Below the pieces are notes generated by a model. It was not told where the DNA came from. It did not search any database and saw only the letters and a program-made list of their open reading frames with translations. Of a stretch of 64,000 bases of DNA, positions 1 to 8,862 are shown one piece after another (positions within the stretch are counted from its first letter, which is position 1; each line of letters begins with the position of its first letter). Source of the stretch: Haliclona indistincta (taxonomy: Eukaryota > Porifera > Demospongiae > Haplosclerida > Chalinidae); assembly GCA_964017065.1 (NCBI GenBank), contig OZ024784.1:15853152-15917151 (forward strand). Reading direction: 5' to 3'. The translations under genes were made by a program, and so were the position numbers.

Positions 1-606
1 TCCTTTTGCCAGAGCGCCAAAAAAATGCCACCTGACGCCCTCCCCACAACCCACCCACCCCTATGTGGGTCTCTCGTGATTGCCGAGTACGAAATAATTT
101 TGTTCCAAATACGGCAAGTGCTATTGGAGTGTGGGTACACCCATTTTCCTTGTAAAACGGGCAAGTAATAGCCAGGACACTGTAGATTACATTGTGCAAA
201 GGGCAGCAAGAAAGAATAGTTCGGCTTTTCCTGGCTTAATGCACACCCAGAGGCATTTAAAAATGTTTGCACTGAATGCAGTTCAAGGGATAAAAATGTA
301 CAGCAAGCGCAATTCTGTGCCAGCATAAAATGCCTGGGAATGAGGTACCCGTCTATTAGAGTGAGTGGGTAAATACCCACATCAGAATACTTTTTCTCAC
401 TACACCCAGCATAAACAATCCCTGGACAGAATTTTTCTGAGTAAAAAATTAATAACAAAACTTATGGGATGCAAGACAAAAATCCTAACATTGAAATATG
501 TCGTATTCTAACACAAATCACAATAAATTTCAAACTAGTAATCATACTTTAAGTAAGCTCAAACATAATTTTAAAGCTAGTGTAACACCTTGGTTTATGA
601 ACTTAC
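1..606. other. Gene-free stretch, probably intron 1 of the VRK-type kinase
   Basis: I see no convincing coding exon on either strand. The VRK-type exon on the minus strand ends at a GTAAGT donor (complement of 601-606), so this stretch should be its first intron, with the remaining exons off the left edge. A 65-codon plus-strand frame at 131-328 has no recognisable motif and is treated as chance or old repeat sequence. Confidence 0.55.
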
Positions 607-873
607 AACTTTAATAACATGTCTTGGATCCTTTGCAGTTTCTTTGCCTTTTAATGTGGCCTGGTATATCTCTCCAAACCCACCCCTACCCACGGACTTT
701 CCCAGTATCCACTGCTTCTTGAGTAGGTCCGTAAGCACACTTCCAGCTGGAATAGGCTTTGGCATACTTCTTTTGGTAGTCTGCTTGAGTACTACGCATG
801 GCTTTTTAGGTGCTGGTTTTGAATCAATCGCACCATCTATTGAAGAATCTTTAGTTGGTCGCTTTCGAGGCAT
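607..873 (-). CDS. VRK-type (vaccinia-related kinase-like) Ser/Thr kinase, first coding exon only
   Basis: This minus-strand exon encodes about 89 residues and stops at a clean GTAAGT donor, so only the N-terminus is in the window. After a basic, Lys/Pro-rich leader comes a kinase glycine loop, GKSVGRGGFGEIYQA, preceded by QW, and then HVIKV, the beta-3 strand carrying the ATP-anchoring lysine. This arrangement (basic leader, a QW or EW pair, GxGGFGxIY) matches animal VRK1/VRK2 and not casein kinase 1. VRKs are nuclear kinases whose classic substrate is BAF. The BAF gene lies immediately upstream in the same orientation, with about 210 bp between the BAF stop and this start. The paralogue (VRK1, 2 or 3) cannot be settled from one exon. 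Confidence 0.8.
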
Positions 874-1083
874 CGTGTTGCAGTTGCTAGTACTATAGTA
901 TAGTTAGTGGGACTGGTAGTATAGTACTTTGTACCCGCCCTTTCCCGCGCAACGTCAGTTACGTCACCAGGCCAGATCGTATCTCTTATCTTAGTCTTTA
1001 CTATCATTCCCATACACAGTATGGGTTGTCATTATAGCACTCAACACACCGTAAAAATATAGACAAGAGTATAGTAACACAGT

Positions 1084-1356
1084 TTAGACAAAAGCCTTAG
1101 TCCATTCGTCCAGGCATCCAAAGCAATCCCTGGCTTGCTTGGCATTAGCCCCACAGGTACTCTTTAGCCAGTCAATGAACAATTCTTCGTCCTTTTTTAG
1201 GATCAAGAATTGACCGAGTAATGTGTACGCCTTGTCAAATCCTTTCTCGGATAGTTTACCACCAAGAACTGGGCCAAGTCCAGCTATTTCAGTAACTGGT
1301 TTCTCTCCCATTGGTTCAGAGACAAAATTACGGTGCTTCTGTGACGTTGAAGACAT
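1084..1356 (-). CDS. BANF1: Barrier-to-autointegration factor
   Basis: A single-exon, 90-residue protein that aligns end to end with human BAF (89 residues). Family blocks visible are SQKHRNF at the N-terminus, EPMGEKPV, the helix-hairpin-helix [33 protein letters not shown] and the C-terminal [21 protein letters not shown] is a small dimer that bridges double-stranded DNA, binds LEM-domain proteins and is needed to rebuild the nuclear envelope after mitosis. Its N-terminal Ser/Thr cluster (MSSTSQ here) is where VRK kinases phosphorylate it to release DNA. A VRK-type kinase follows directly downstream on the same strand. The 295 bp upstream are shared with a divergent SDR gene. Confidence 0.97.
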   Translation of the reverse strand: MSSTSQKHRNFVSEPMGEKPVTEIAGLGPVLGGKLSEKGFDKAYTLLGQFLILKKDEELFIDWLKSTCGANAKQARDCFGCLDEWTKAFV

Positions 1357-1651
1357 ATTCTCTTCAGTACTCTATAAACAAAGCTTTGTATAGACTGCAG
1401 TGACGAGAGAAAAGTGTAGAAATTACAGAGAGAGCCAAAACCAAACCTACCAGTTTTAAGTACTTTTCTGCTGCTGCTGCGGCGCGCCCAAAATAGCATC
1501 ACGTGAGTTCATCACGTGATCCCCGCATGCATGCATAGCATATGCATAGCGCATGCTACATACTGCACTAGCACTGTGTCGACATGTCAGCACTGTGTAG
1601 TTAGGTTATAAAATCTCCCACGACGAGTTCATCGCCTGATCACCAACCGAA
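1357..1651. promoter_or_regulatory. Divergent promoter between BANF1 and SDR gene 1
   Basis: The interval separates two divergent start codons. Visible elements are two copies of the palindromic E-box TCACGTGA, with CACGTG cores at 1500-1505 and 1513-1518. A TATA-like TATAAAAT lies at 1607-1614, about 40 bp upstream of the SDR ATG. Several GCATGC/ATGCAT palindromes occupy 1524-1558. CACGTG is a bHLH-zip (USF/MITF/MYC class) site. The block CCCAAAATAGCATCACGTGA near 1488 recurs with one change just upstream of the second SDR gene. Confidence 0.6.
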
Positions 1652-3013
1652 ATGGCTACGGCTACCAGCCCTGAATTATGTTTGGTGACCGGTGCTTCAG
1701 GCTACATAGCAGGTCATGTCATCAAGCAACTGCTAGAGCGTGGAGAGGTGCGCGTGCGTGGGACGGTGCGAAGCCTAAAAAATGAAAAGAACGAAAAACT
1801 CCGTAGCCTTGTGCCCGATGCAAAATACCCTCTGGAGCTGGTAGAAGGAGACCTGCTGAATGCCGAGTCCTGGATAGAGGCTGTGAAAGGATGTTCAAAG
1901 GTCTATCATGTCGCATCTCCCTTACCCCGCGGGACTCCAAGGGACGAAAACGAACTTATAACCCCTGCTGTTGAAGGCACCCTAAACGTACTCAAGGCGT
2001 GCGTTGAAGCTGGGACAGTGAAAAGAGTTGTCCTTACCAGCTCAGTAGCGGCTATATCTAATGGTCTGAATGCAGAAAATGGTCGCACCTACACATCAGA
2101 AGACTGGTCTACGGAGGGAAGTTGCGGTGCCTACGAGAAGAGCAAGTTGCTAGCAGAAAAGGCAGCTTGGGACTTTGTGAAGCAGTTGGAAGAGGACAAG
2201 AAATTTGAACTTGTTGCTATTAACCCTGCAGCCGTTTTTGGGCCTTTTGCCAGTCCTACTTCTGTCAATTCCACTTCAGTCAGCATCATAAGTGACATTT
2301 TAAACAACAAGTTTGCTGCCTTTCCTCGTGTAAGCATCCCTTCAGTCGATGTCAGAGATGTTGCTAAGGCTCATTTGGCTGCCATGGAAAAGCCTGAAGC
2401 AGCTGGTAACCGCTTTGTTCTTTATTCCAAGAGTATGTGGATGAGAGATATGGCTGATACTATTGCAGCTGAGTTCAAGCCAATGGGTTACAAGATTTCT
2501 TCAATGAATCTACCCAAGTTTGGATTGTGGATTTTCAAATGGTTTAGTGCTGATGCAAAGATGATGTACCCATTGGTTGACGTAGAGTACAGCTACGACA
2601 CAACTAAGCTGAAGGATATATTGGGTATTGAACCAATCGACCTCAATGCTACAATTATCGACACGTGCTATAGCCTCATTGAGTATGGTGTGGTTCCCAA
2701 GACTGCCAATTACAGGAATCCAAAATCAACTGAAGCAGAAACAGCAAGTGAACAACCAGAGGAAAAACCTAAAGCAGAACCTGCTACTGAACCAACCGAA
2801 GCCAAAACAGTACAAGAAGAATCTCCTGAAGAGCTTGTTTCAAAGCAGAATGAATCAGAAGTTAAGTCGACTGAAGAGGAGACACAAGAAGAAGGTGCTA
2901 CCAAGCATGATGAACTAACTGAGCCCAAGTCAGCTAAAGAAAAGACACTAGAAACTACTAGTACTGAAGAACCTGCTTCTGAACAGAAGGAAGAGTCCCC
3001 TTCAAAAGAGTAG
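1652..3013 (+). CDS. Dihydroflavonol-4-reductase-like extended SDR with acidic tail (tandem copy 1)
   Basis: An intronless gene for a 453-residue protein. Residues 10-340 form an extended short-chain dehydrogenase of the DFR/cinnamoyl-CoA reductase type. The NAD(P)-binding motif is TGASGYIAG (13-21), with VASP near 87-90, TSS at 129-131 and the catalytic YEKSK at 161-165. Such enzymes reduce ketones or aldehydes with NADPH; the animal substrate is unknown, so no flavonoid role is implied. From about residue 350 the protein becomes a Glu/Lys/Thr/Ser-rich low-complexity tail that is not part of the enzyme fold. The start codon lies 40 bp past a TATA-like box. The next gene, 143 bp downstream, is a near-identical tandem duplicate. 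Confidence 0.92.
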   Translation: MATATSPELCLVTGASGYIAGHVIKQLLERGEVRVRGTVRSLKNEKNEKLRSLVPDAKYPLELVEGDLLNAESWIEAVKGCSKVYHVASPLPRGTPRDENELITPAVEGTLNVLKACVEAGTVKRVVLTSSVAAISNGLNAENGRTYTSEDWSTEGSCGAYEKSKLLAEKAAWDFVKQLEEDKKFELVAINPAAVFGPFASPTSVNSTSVSIISDILNNKFAAFPRVSIPSVDVRDVAKAHLAAMEKPEAAGNRFVLYSKSMWMRDMADTIAAEFKPMGYKISSMNLPKFGLWIFKWFSADAKMMYPLVDVEYSYDTTKLKDILGIEPIDLNATIIDTCYSLIEYGVVPKTANYRNPKSTEAETASEQPEEKPKAEPATEPTEAKTVQEESPEELVSKQNESEVKSTEEETQEEGATKHDELTEPKSAKEKTLETTSTEEPASEQKEESPSKE

Positions 3014-3108
3014 ATAAGTTTAGCTTGATGCATTAGTATTAAAAATTATTTTTAGCTTCATTTTTAGTTCAGTTTGTCAAGATCTTGCACATTATGATAA
3101 GAATCCGT

Positions 3109-3155
3109 GCCCAAAATAACATCACGTGACGTAGAGTGTTGCGCAGCTGCATGGA
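3109..3155 (+). promoter_or_regulatory. Duplicated, shortened promoter of SDR gene 2
   Basis: The block CCCAAAATAACATCACGTGA repeats the promoter segment of SDR gene 1 with one substitution. It keeps one CACGTG core (3123-3128) where gene 1 has two. Only about 45 bp separate the block from the ATG here, against about 160 bp in gene 1, so the second E-box and the TATA-like box are missing. The duplicated unit therefore appears to be about 1.6 kb and to include the promoter. Confidence 0.55.
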
Positions 3156-4769
3156 ATGGCTACGGCTACCAGCCCTGAATTATGTTTAGTGACCGGTGCT
3201 TCAGGCTACATAGCAGGTCATGTCATCAAGCAACTGCTAGAGCGTGGAGAGGTGCGCGTGCGTGGGACAGTGCGAAGTCTAAAAAATGAAAAGAACGAAA
3301 AACTCCGTAGCCTTGTGCCCGATGCAAAATACCCTCTGGAGCTGGTAGAAGGAGACCTGCTGAATGCCGAGTCCTGGATAGAGGCTGTGAAAGGATGTTC
3401 AAAGGTCTATCATGTCGCATCTCCCTTCCCTCGCGGGACTCCAAGGGATGAAAACGAGGTTATAACCCCTGCTGTTGAAGGCACCCTAAACGTTCTCAAG
3501 GCGTGCGCTGAAGCTGGGACAGTGAAAAGAGTCGTTTTTACCAGCTCCATAGCGGCTGTATCTAACGGTATGAATGGAGAAAATGGTCGCACCTACACAT
3601 CAGATGACTGGTCTATAGAAGAGAACTGTGGTTCTTATGAGAAGAGCAAATTGTTAGCAGAAAAGGCAGCTTGGGACTTCGTGAAGCAGTTGGAAGAGGA
3701 CAAGAAATTTGAACTTGTTGCTATAAACGCTGCAGTTGTTTTTGGGCCTTTTGCCAGTCCTACTTCTGTCAATTCAACTTCAGTCAGCATCATAAGTGAC
3801 ATTTTAAACAACAAGATTCCTGCCTTTCCTCGTGTAAGCATGCCTTCAGTCGATGTCAGAGATGTTGCTAAGGCTCATTTGGCTGCCATGGAAAAGCCTG
3901 AAGCAGCTGGTAACCGCTTTGTTCTTTATTCCAAGAGTATATGGATGAGAGATATGGCTGATACTATTGCAGCTGAGTTCAAGCCAATGGGTTACAAGAT
4001 TTCTTCAATGAATCTACCCAAGTTTGGATTGTGGATTGTCAAATGGTTTAGTGCTGATGCAAAGCAGATGTACCCATTGGTTGACAAAGAATTCAGCTAC
4101 GACACTACTAAGCTGAAGGATATATTGGGTATTGAACCAATCGACCTCAATGCTACAATTATCGACACGTGCTATAGCCTCATTGAGTATGGTGTGGTTC
4201 CCAAGACTGCCAATTACAGGAATCCAAAATCAACTGAAGCAGAAACAGCAATTGAACAACCAGAGGAGACACCTAAAGCAGAACCTGCTACTGAGCAGAA
4301 CGAACCAACCAAAGCTGTAACAGCACAAACAGCACAAGAAGAATCTCCTGAAGAACCTGTTTCAAAGCAGAATGAATCAACTGAAGCTAAGTCGACTGAA
4401 GAAGAGACACAAGAAGGTGCTTCCAATCATGATGAGCCCAAATCAACTGAAGTAGAGACACATGAAGAAGGTGCATCCAATCAAGATGAACCAACTGAGC
4501 CCAAGTCAGTTGAAGAAGAGACACAAGAAGGTGCTTCCAATCATGATGAGCCCAAATCGACTGAAGTAGAGACACAAGAAGAAGGTGCATCCAATCAGGA
4601 TGAACCAACTGAGCCCAAGTCAGTTGAAGAAGAGACACAAGAAGGTGCGTCCAAGGAGGATGTACCAACTGAGCCCAAGTCAGTTGAAGAAGAGACACAA
4701 GAAACCACTGAACAACCTGCTTCTAAGCAGGATGAAAAAAAGGAGGAGTCCTCTCCAGAAGAGTATTAA
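3156..4769 (+). CDS. Dihydroflavonol-4-reductase-like extended SDR with repeat tail (tandem copy 2)
   Basis: An intronless gene for 537 residues. The first 350 residues are nearly identical to the preceding gene, with the same TGASGYIAG nucleotide-binding motif and YEKSK active site; differences are scattered substitutions such as the segment near residues 150-160. The C-terminal tail is longer because an acidic module of about 38 residues (EGASNQDEPTEP then EGASNHDEP types) has been multiplied. Copies 1 and 2 sit head to tail in a duplicated unit of about 1.6 kb, so this is a recent tandem duplication. The reaction should be NAD(P)H-dependent reduction of a carbonyl substrate; the substrate and the purpose of the tail are unknown. 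Confidence 0.92.
   Translation: MATATSPELCLVTGASGYIAGHVIKQLLERGEVRVRGTVRSLKNEKNEKLRSLVPDAKYPLELVEGDLLNAESWIEAVKGCSKVYHVASPFPRGTPRDENEVITPAVEGTLNVLKACAEAGTVKRVVFTSSIAAVSNGMNGENGRTYTSDDWSIEENCGSYEKSKLLAEKAAWDFVKQLEEDKKFELVAINAAVVFGPFASPTSVNSTSVSIISDILNNKIPAFPRVSMPSVDVRDVAKAHLAAMEKPEAAGNRFVLYSKSIWMRDMADTIAAEFKPMGYKISSMNLPKFGLWIVKWFSADAKQMYPLVDKEFSYDTTKLKDILGIEPIDLNATIIDTCYSLIEYGVVPKTANYRNPKSTEAETAIEQPEETPKAEPATEQNEPTKAVTAQTAQEESPEEPVSKQNESTEAKSTEEETQEGASNHDEPKSTEVETHEEGASNQDEPTEPKSVEEETQEGASNHDEPKSTEVETQEEGASNQDEPTEPKSVEEETQEGASKEDVPTEPKSVEEETQETTEQPASKQDEKKEESSPEEY
4378..4705 (+). repeat. In-frame coding tandem repeat in SDR 2 tail (about 114 bp period)
   Basis: The coding sequence alternates a 21-residue module (KSTEVE then EEGASNQDEPTEP) and a 17-residue module (KSVEEETQEGASNHDEP). 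The composite period is about 38 codons. About two and a half composite units are visible and all stay in frame. Copies differ by few bases, so the array is young or is being homogenised. Confidence 0.85.
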
Positions 4770-5179
4770 ATAATTATTAGGTCAACTATTTCTGCAATGT
4801 TGTTTTTAGCTTCACTTTTGTCTATGTGATGCGTTGGGTACGGTACGGTACATTGCGTTCGACGTTCTCGTGCACGCGCGCGCACACAATGCACGCGTGA
4901 TCAGAAGCTAACACGTGACAAAGAACAGCACAGCTGAGTTTGATTTGTTCGTCCCGGCTTGTCTCTGGAGTCTGGACGAAGATCTTGCGTTACTTTGCGA
5001 GGCGCCTCTCTCTCTTGAGAGGGAGAGAGAGTAGGATTCGCTTAACTCATCTCGCTTGTTCACACGATGGATCTGGTATTGCATTGTTGTTGCGCAATCA
5101 CTCGTATTTTTATTGAAAACTTTTGCGAGTGAGCAAGTCAGGACGAGCGAACTAGCGTATCAAAAGAGTTGTCAAAATT
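4770..5179. promoter_or_regulatory. Intergenic region upstream of EIF1AD
   Basis: There is no gene in these 410 bp. Visible are a GGTAC-rich repeat near 4838-4850, a CG-alternating stretch near 4871-4881, a CACGTG E-box at 4912-4917, and an imperfect inverted repeat of CTCTCTCT and GAGAGAGA at about 5006-5031. This is a plausible promoter for EIF1AD. I did not find a confident TATA box. Confidence 0.45.
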
Positions 5180-8100
5180 ATGTCTCGAGCAACGAAAAGA
5201 AAGCACGTGGCAAAAGAAGTTATGGAAGATTTGGTGGAGCCCACAGATACCCAAGAAATTGTAAAGGTAGGAGTTATTATCATGTAGTGACTAGAGTCCA
5301 GTTAACATTTTCTATTGGTCCAAGGTTGAGTGTGGGTGTGGTAACAATCTGCACAGGGTCCAAGCATCAGATGGCAGGCAGTTTCTTGTAAGCATGCCCC
5401 GAAAATTTAGGCGTAATGTGTGGATTAAAAAAGGTACAGTTGCATTATGACTAAGAATAAGCACATTTCATTTCAAGTATACTTAGGTGATTATGTGGTA
5501 GTTGAAAGTATTGCTGAAGGACGCAAAGTGCAAGCAGAAATTGTAAACATTCTTTTTCCACAGCAGGTTAAGCACTTGAAGGAGGAGAACATGTGGTTAG
5601 TAAAGTGTACTAAGAGTGTTTACAATGGTCTTTTTTGCTTTGTCTATGCATTTGAGTTGTCTAAAAAGGTATAATGGGTTGCTACTTTAAGGTGGACTAA
5701 TGCGATGTTTAGTTTTATTTTCTTTGCTATACGCACTTGAAGCAGCAAACAGACAGCTGCTACAATGTTGCAGCATCGCTACCTCACTAAGAAGCATTTT
5801 TGCCATCTGTATTTTGCTTGATATGCATACAGCCACGAGTAAACACAAGCAAATAAATTTTACATACTTGTTTCAATGCTGTGCCAATCGCTATGCAAGC
5901 TTCTTTGTGACTGAACTCTGACGCAAGCATGGGTTTCTCAATCTTCAACTTGGAAGTACTAAAACAGCAAACTTGTATGCACACATTTACTGAACCCTAC
6001 GGTCATCGTTTTTCAAGCTGAGCTATGCGTGTGTGCAAGCATTACAGTTGAATGTCATGCAGTAAAAATTTTATAAATCTGCAAGACTATATGAAAACTA
6101 TAGGTCATAATAGGTTTGCATTCTAAACTTTCAGTAGCATCCATTATTGTTATATCACTGTACGAGTACATGCCATACTCACATTTATAGCATAGCTACG
6201 AGTATTTGACCAATCAGATTGCTCAGTTGCCGGGTTATAATTCTCATATGACCCGCGGGCTTTCATATGACCCGCGGGCTTTCATATTACCTGGCTACAA
6301 GTTATTGTGTTATTAATAGAATTCATGATTGATAATACTATTCATAATAACTGCTGTATAAACAAAGTCGGAATACAATGTACAACACAGAAAGCAGGTG
6401 AATGATGACTGTGGAGATTTGCTGATATGTTTTAGGTACAGTGAACCAAGAGCTAGAAGCCTGCTGCTGCTGATGGTAGGAGCTAGTAGGGGGTGCAGAG
6501 TAGGTAGATAGTGCTGTAACAGAGCTGGATAGTGTCGAAGAGGCAGTGAAGGAGGAGCTGGTTAGTGGTGATGGAAATACTGGAACAGTATAATAGTAGA
6601 TGAGAGAGTGGATTGGAGGCGAAGCTGGAAAAAGCTGGTGGGTGGTGTCAAGGCGGAGGTCAGCGGTAGTAGATGAAAGGGTGGAGCTCGCAAGGCCTAG
6701 GGCTGGGCTAGTATCCGGCGATGGAAGTCACTGAGAGCGAGCTGCGCGATGGTGTTGGTGGTACGTGGTAGCTGCCACTAGCTGGGATATAAGCTATTGC
6801 TGTTGGAAGACTAGCCGTAACTTGTAGAGTAGTTGGGTCAAAAACGTCGTCATCTTGGACAAAAACGCAGCAGCTCTGGACACTCAAGTCAGCAAGAGAG
6901 CGTTCCATTGTAGCTTTTGCGTCGAAAAGTACTGTTGCTATGCTATAAATAACTTAGATACCTCGTCCGCGGGTCATACGTGATTTATAAACCCTCCGCG
7001 GTAAGTAACGACCTCGCTACGCTCGGTCGTCACAACAACCGCGTCGGGTTTATAAATCCCGTATGACCCTCGACTCGGTATCTAACTATTATGTATGATA
7101 TCGCATACAGGTCTTTATGAATAATTATTTATTATAATAGTGCTACTGCACCTGCCACCTTTAAGAGATTATAGTTGCAGAGCACCTTAGTGCGAGGCAA
7201 ATAATCCTGACAGTGTTGGTGTGGTGGAAATCTCAGCTAGCATAATAATTATTTACTTTATATATCCATCACGCCCTGGAATGCAATAACTTACCCCCGG
7301 GGCCGTTACTGCTACAGTTGTGATGCTGTTCATATTATGAACTTGGAGATATGCCAGATGCAACTCGTGCATGAAACGCGCTGTGTGGTGAACATGAATG
7401 CTAGCTCCTGCTGTACGACGATTGTGTGACAACTGTCGCATAGTCTCGAGTAGTTTGAGTCGAGTCAACGGATTTACCATTTGCCTGCTGCACAAAGATC
7501 ATGACATAGCCAAGTCGACTAGTAGAATGTGTAGAAGCTATGCATAGTGAATGACTGTCAAGTGTACTGGGCTTCCGTAGGGTGGGACCATGTAGATAAT
7601 ATTATCTATGGTGGGATGACGTCGAACAGCTGCAGAACTTTCCAACCACGTGATCTCCCCTGCTACAGTATGGTGTGCCCGGGCGCCCATGGGGTATTGC
7701 CCGGCACCCTCAGGGTAATAAATTGCACGAGGCATTCGTACTGCTAGTTAATGATGAAACTAACCATACATGATAGCAGGAGCCACTCCGTATTATCACA
7801 ATACAATGGTGAAATCCGAACATGGCTGCCATCTGACACAGAAATCTATTGCTAGGATATGTTGCTTATTACTAATACTACTCTTATTCTATAGCATGTG
7901 CCGCGAAAGGCGAATAGTTGCAAAACTAAACACTGGGCATGGTCAATGCATTTTTCTCCTTTTTGGTCCGTCAATACCCCCTATGATACTACCGTACTGA
8001 CACGTTAGACTCGTGTGCTTATATTTCCACAGCAAAGAAATAATTATGCACATATCAGACAATGATGCGCCTATCGCCTACATGAGGATTTTGCTGTTTA

Positions 8101-8643
8101 CAGAGGGGTACATGGTCAATGAGCTCATGATGGGGCTGTTTTTTTTTGGTGTTCAATTTCCACAAGTTTCCGTTCATGAAATTTAAGTACACACAACAGA
8201 AACCAACTCTGCCGTGTCAGTGTTAATTCTGTGGAGTCTTAAAATCTCTAACTTAGCTATAATGTATTGGTTGTGGTTGTCGTCTCTATTACTTTTATCT
8301 TGACTGATAATTATTCTGTGTTGCTGTCCTCGCATACAATTTGCCCAGCAAGCTTGTACACCAGTTCAACATTAACTGCAAAATTTATCCTAGGCCAGCT
8401 GCATTCAATGAACCAAATCACACTTCTCATTCGGCTACTCAATCAGCTCTTGACAACGAGAGAATAACAAAAAGGTACACTAGCAATAGTCAATGTTTCT
8501 TTTATTTATCTCTCTCTTTATCTAGTACTCAAGAAACTGGTGATAGTAGTGAAGATAGTTCAGATGATGATAGTGATTTGTTTGTCAACACAAACAGACC
8601 TCCGTTGCTTTATGATGACGATGATTCTGATTCCGAAGATTGA
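5180..8643 (+). CDS. EIF1AD: EIF1A-domain protein (EIF1AD)
   Basis: Five exons: 5180-5266, 5325-5433, 5487-5595, 8394-8474 and 8526-8643, giving an intact 167-residue frame (human about 165). The start [14 protein letters not shown] matches EIF1AD. Exons 2 and 3 carry the S1/OB fold with [25 protein letters not shown] and [10 protein letters not shown]. The end carries the family's signature acidic [14 protein letters not shown] block. EIF1AD is a nuclear eIF1A-like RNA-binding protein linked to late pre-40S maturation in vertebrates. Introns 1, 2 and 4 are about 50-60 bp, but intron 3 is 2.8 kb and filled with element-like sequence. The gene lies between two members of the SDR family on the same strand. 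Confidence 0.95.
6242..6279. repeat. Two direct copies of a 19-bp unit with CCGCGG core
   Basis: The unit CATATGACCCGCGGGCTTT occurs twice in direct succession and a third time only in part. Its inverse, GCGGGTCATA, appears in the arm of the inverted-repeat element at 6954-7085. The two may therefore be ends of one larger, degraded element of about 0.85 kb. Confidence 0.5.
6430..7490 (-). other. Possible nested minus-strand coding fragments in the EIF1AD intron
   Basis: One frame opens at ATG 6906-6908 ([13 protein letters not shown]) and continues as Ser/Thr/Pro-rich protein. Its reading frame is lost near 6720, and a second frame stays open to about 6435. A separate frame at about 7307-7490 ends at a good GTAAGT donor and contains [19 protein letters not shown] recognise neither. 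They may be exons of an element-borne gene or chance; an inverted-repeat element lies between them. Confidence 0.2.
6954..7085. mobile_element. Small palindromic inverted-repeat element (MITE-like)
   Basis: The left arm starts TTAGATACC and the right arm ends GGTATCTAA. The arms pair over about 47 bp, including GGGTCATACG, GATTTATAAACCC and CGCGG. Between them a small nested hairpin (ACGACC with GGTCGT) forms the loop. Total length is about 132 bp with no coding capacity, which fits a non-autonomous DNA element. A clear target-site duplication is not visible. Confidence 0.65.
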
Positions 8644-8862
8644 AGTCATTTTTACATGCATCTTTTTATTATAATTATTTCTAATGTAATTCTGTTTCTA
8701 ATACAAAAACGACCCTTACTAATTATTTTGTCATGCCAAGCGCTACTGCGTGTAGATTCATAATCAAATTACGAAGTGGATGACGCATGCATAATACATT
8801 TTGTCGACCGCAATAAAATACTGTGCATAGCGCCTTGCAGTAGTTGGCAATTCAGTTGAGCA

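Larger units (their letters stand above)
5596..8393. other. Oversized intron 3 of EIF1AD
   Basis: The flanking sites (GTTAGT donor at 5596, TAG acceptor ending at 8393) join cleanly at a shared Trp codon, so this 2.8 kb is intron. It holds a 19-bp direct repeat (6242-6279), an inverted-repeat element (6954-7085) and two minus-strand reading frames described separately. The rest has no recognisable content. It looks like the landing site of one or more mobile elements. Confidence 0.7.

Noticed and set aside
4387..4698. 103-codon antisense frame in the SDR 2 tail
   Set aside because: This is the same effect of a multiple-of-three repeat. The sense strand is the conserved SDR gene.
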